This document shows positions 5,412 through 7,392 of a stretch of 7,392 nucleotides of DNA, in pieces. The translations under genes were made by a program, and so were the position numbers. The notes below the pieces were generated by a model, which saw only the letters and a program-made list of their open reading frames with translations, made no database searches and was not told the origin of the DNA. The number at the start of each line of letters is the position of its first letter. Within the stretch, counting starts at the first letter, position 1. The DNA is from an uncultured Eubacteriales bacterium (GTDB lineage Bacteria; Bacillota; Clostridia; Oscillospirales; Acutalibacteraceae), in NCBI GenBank assembly GCA_900320415.1, contig ONSE01000081.1, positions 1 through 7,392 on the forward strand, in the 5' to 3' direction.

Positions 5412-6761
5412 ATGGGAAGACTATTTGGAACAGACGGTGCGCGCGGTGTAGCGAATACAGAACTGACCGCGGAGCTGGCAATGAACATCGGCAGAGCCGC
5501 CGCGATGGTTTTGATCAGCGAGGAAGTGGAGCATCCCACCATACTGATCGGTAAGGATACCCGCCGCTCGGGTGATATGCTCGAGGGAGCGTTGATCGCG
5601 GGACTTTGTTCTGTCGGCGCGAACGTCGAGCTTCTGGGCGTTGTACCCACCCCTGCCGTCGCATATCTGGTAGGGAAGTACAACGCTGACGCGGGCATCA
5701 TGATTTCCGCGTCACATAATCCTTTTGAATTCAACGGAATCAAGATTTTCAGCTCAGAGGGAACCAAACTGCCCGACGATCTGGAAAACAGAATCGAAGA
5801 AATCGTTCTCGATCACGTTGTTCCTTACAGCCTCGCGAAGGGAAGCGACATCGGCACCTACCGTTATATGGACAATGCCGCTGAGGAATACATAGAGCAC
5901 CTTGTACAGTCTGTTCCCGTCGATTTGGAGGGAATGGAGATTGCGCTGGACTGCTCCAACGGCTCTTCCGCACGCACAGCGGAAGAACTGTTCACAAAGC
6001 TCGGCGCGAAGGTTCATGTCCTTGCCGCTGAGCCTGACGGCGTCAACATCAACAAGGACTGCGGCTCCACACATATTGAAAATCTCTGCGAATATGTCAA
6101 GGAAAACAAGCTCTGCTGCGGTCTCGCCTTTGACGGCGACGCTGACCGCTGCCTTGCGGTGGATGAAAACGGTGAGCTGGTGGACGGCGATTATCTCATC
6201 GCCATCTGTGCCAACGATATGAAGAACAGAGGCGTTCTCAAGAAAAACGCTGTTGTCGGCACCGTGATGACCAATATGGGCTTCAATAAGTTCTGTGACG
6301 AGAAGGGAATCAAGTTTGTTTCTACAGCAGTCGGCGACCGTTACGTACTTGAGGAAATGCTCCGCGAGGGCTATAACATCGGCGGCGAGCAGAGCGGACA
6401 CATCATTCTGCTCGATTACGCGACCACAGGTGACGGTCAGCTTTCGGGCGCGATGATCCTCAGCATCATGAAGCGCACAGGGGAAAAGCTCAGTGAACTC
6501 GCCAAGGTGATGAAGCGTCTGCCGCAGGTTCTCATCAATGTCACTGTCAGCCCCAAGGGCAAGCTCGCGTTCTATAACGATAAGGGCGTCAAGAAAGAGA
6601 TCAAGCGCGTGAGCGGAATCCTCGGAGACAGCGGAAGGATTCTTGTCCGCGTTTCAGGCACGGAGCCTCTTGTCCGAGTGATGCTCGAGGGTGAAAAAAT
6701 AGAGGAAATCCAAAAGCTTGCGGAAGAAGCCGCTCAGGTTGTAAAGGACAGATTGTCGTAA
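5412..6761 (+). CDS. glmM: Phosphoglucosamine mutase GlmM
   Basis: GlmM interconverts glucosamine-6-phosphate and glucosamine-1-phosphate in the cytosol, the step before GlmU makes UDP-GlcNAc for peptidoglycan. The 449 residues match the family. It opens MGRLFGTDGARG; the phosphoserine loop ISASHNPFEFNGIK has the catalytic S101; the metal loop DGDADR is at 241-246; the sugar-binding loop GGEQSGH is at 324-330; and the phosphate-binding loop RVSGTEP is at 413-419. All catalytic parts are present. It lies 31 nt after ruvB with no terminator or clear promoter between, so it is probably in the ruv transcript. In many Firmicutes glmM follows cdaA and cdaR (c-di-AMP synthesis and its regulator), which are not seen here. 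Its TAA stop overlaps the next gene's ATG by one base. Confidence 0.97.
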   Translation: MGRLFGTDGARGVANTELTAELAMNIGRAAAMVLISEEVEHPTILIGKDTRRSGDMLEGALIAGLCSVGANVELLGVVPTPAVAYLVGKYNADAGIMISASHNPFEFNGIKIFSSEGTKLPDDLENRIEEIVLDHVVPYSLAKGSDIGTYRYMDNAAEEYIEHLVQSVPVDLEGMEIALDCSNGSSARTAEELFTKLGAKVHVLAAEPDGVNINKDCGSTHIENLCEYVKENKLCCGLAFDGDADRCLAVDENGELVDGDYLIAICANDMKNRGVLKKNAVVGTVMTNMGFNKFCDEKGIKFVSTAVGDRYVLEEMLREGYNIGGEQSGHIILLDYATTGDGQLSGAMILSIMKRTGEKLSELAKVMKRLPQVLINVTVSPKGKLAFYNDKGVKKEIKRVSGILGDSGRILVRVSGTEPLVRVMLEGEKIEEIQKLAEEAAQVVKDRLS

Positions 6762-7392
6762 TGCGTTTATCGGATAACTGGAGGGACTACGAGCTGCTCG
6801 ACACATCAGACGGCGAACGCCTGGAGCGCTGGGGAGAGGTGATCCTCATTCGTCCCGACCCGCAGATCATTTGGACAACAGAGAAGCGTGATCCTCTCTG
6901 GCATAGCGCCCACGCAAGATATCACCGCTCCAATAAGGGGGGCGGACACTGGGAAACCTACAAAAAGGTCCCCGACCGCTGGACGATAGGCTACGGAGAT
7001 CTGACGTTCAACATCAAGCCTATGGGTTTCAAGCATACCGGCGTCTTCCCCGAGCAGGCGGTGAACTGGGATTTCGCCGCCGCCAAAATCAAGGAGGCAA
7101 ACCGTCCCGTAAAGGTCCTCAACCTCTTTGGATACACGGGCTGCGCAACGCTCGCCTGCATGAACGCGGGAGCGGCTGTTTGCCATGTGGACGCTTCCAG
7201 GGGTATGGTGCAGTGGGCAAAGGAAAACGCCCAATCCAGCGGAATCGCGGACAGACCTGTCCGCTGGCTGGTTGACGATTGCGTCAAGTTTGTCCAGCGC
7301 GAGGTCCGTCGCGGCAACCGTTACGACGGCATTATCATGGATCCTCCCTCTTACGGAAGGGGTCCCGGAGGAGAGGTCTGGAAGCTTGAGGA
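6761..7392 (+). CDS. SAM-dependent methyltransferase, RlmI-like (3' end outside window)
   Basis: The frame opens at an ATG overlapping the glmM stop (TAATG) and stays open for 210 codons to the window edge, so the C-terminus is missing. AAAGGA (6743-6748) is a plausible but distant ribosome site (12 nt); coupling with glmM is likely. The N-terminal half (MRLSDNWRDYELLDTSDGE, then RYHRSNKGGGHWE) is characteristic of the Methyltrans_SAM group related to 23S rRNA cytosine methyltransferase RlmI. The Rossmann core follows: motif I VLNLFGYTGCATLACMNAGA (about 125-144), the acidic SAM-contact motif CHVDASRGM (about 148-156), VDDCVKFVQ (about 177-185), and the catalytic-type DPPSYGRG (about 197-204). 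The target is probably rRNA by family resemblance, but the exact base is not determined and no symbol is given. Confidence 0.9.
   Translation, partial: MRLSDNWRDYELLDTSDGERLERWGEVILIRPDPQIIWTTEKRDPLWHSAHARYHRSNKGGGHWETYKKVPDRWTIGYGDLTFNIKPMGFKHTGVFPEQAVNWDFAAAKIKEANRPVKVLNLFGYTGCATLACMNAGAAVCHVDASRGMVQWAKENAQSSGIADRPVRWLVDDCVKFVQREVRRGNRYDGIIMDPPSYGRGPGGEVWKLE

Noticed and set aside
5754..6401. 215-codon minus-strand frame opposite glmM
   Set aside because: It is antisense to intact glmM catalytic motifs and has no independent support.
6806..7317. Minus-strand frames of 142 and 108 codons near the right end
   Set aside because: They lie opposite the methyltransferase, whose motifs are clear and whose frame simply runs off the window.
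1..7392. CRISPR array, tRNA or rRNA genes, riboswitches
   Set aside because: I saw no regularly spaced repeats, no cloverleaf-like sequence with a T-loop core, no rRNA stretches and no riboswitch core I could recognise.

Overview
The window looks like chromosome of a Gram-positive gut or rumen clostridium, most likely Ruminococcus or a close relative in the Oscillospiraceae. The evidence is a Ruminococcus-style dockerin at the left edge, a short lipoprotein, an Rrf2/IscR-type regulator of the Firmicutes form, AGGAGG-like ribosome binding sites throughout, and promoters close to the TTGACA-N17-TATAAT consensus. The genus is inferred, not proven.

Layout. Positions 2-352 hold the C-terminal end of a secreted protein with a dockerin domain. 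It is closed by a strong rho-independent terminator at 416-457. Positions 453-1055 have no convincing gene. This stretch is more AT-rich than the rest and carries two back-to-back hairpins (494-569), one 35-codon ORF of doubtful status, and a 70-bp imperfect palindrome (787-856) that resembles a MITE or IS remnant. Positions 1060-2656 are a leftward block: a DUF2804-family protein followed by an Rrf2 regulator. The regulator has its own consensus promoter, a palindromic operator-like site and a downstream stem-loop. A divergent intergenic region at 2605-2731 then starts a small rightward lipoprotein gene.

From a very good extended -10 promoter at 3083-3111, a rightward operon runs to the end of the window: ruvC, ruvA, ruvB, glmM, and a SAM-dependent methyltransferase cut by the window edge. 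Spacings are 16 nt, 0 nt, 31 nt and a 1-nt stop/start overlap, with no terminator in between, so the five genes are probably one transcript.

How the genes work together. RuvA, RuvB and RuvC form the Holliday-junction branch-migration and resolution complex. GlmM makes glucosamine-1-phosphate for peptidoglycan precursors. The methyltransferase belongs to the RlmI-like family and probably modifies RNA. The operon therefore joins recombination, cell-wall precursor supply and RNA modification, all housekeeping tasks. The Rrf2 regulator probably senses iron-sulfur status and represses itself. I did not find a clear new defence, mobile or biosynthetic system. The most distinctive items are the palindrome and hairpins in the gene-poor stretch, the shortened second dockerin loop, the Rrf2 operator, the possible sliding-clamp motif at the RuvB C-terminus, and glmM placed in a ruv operon.
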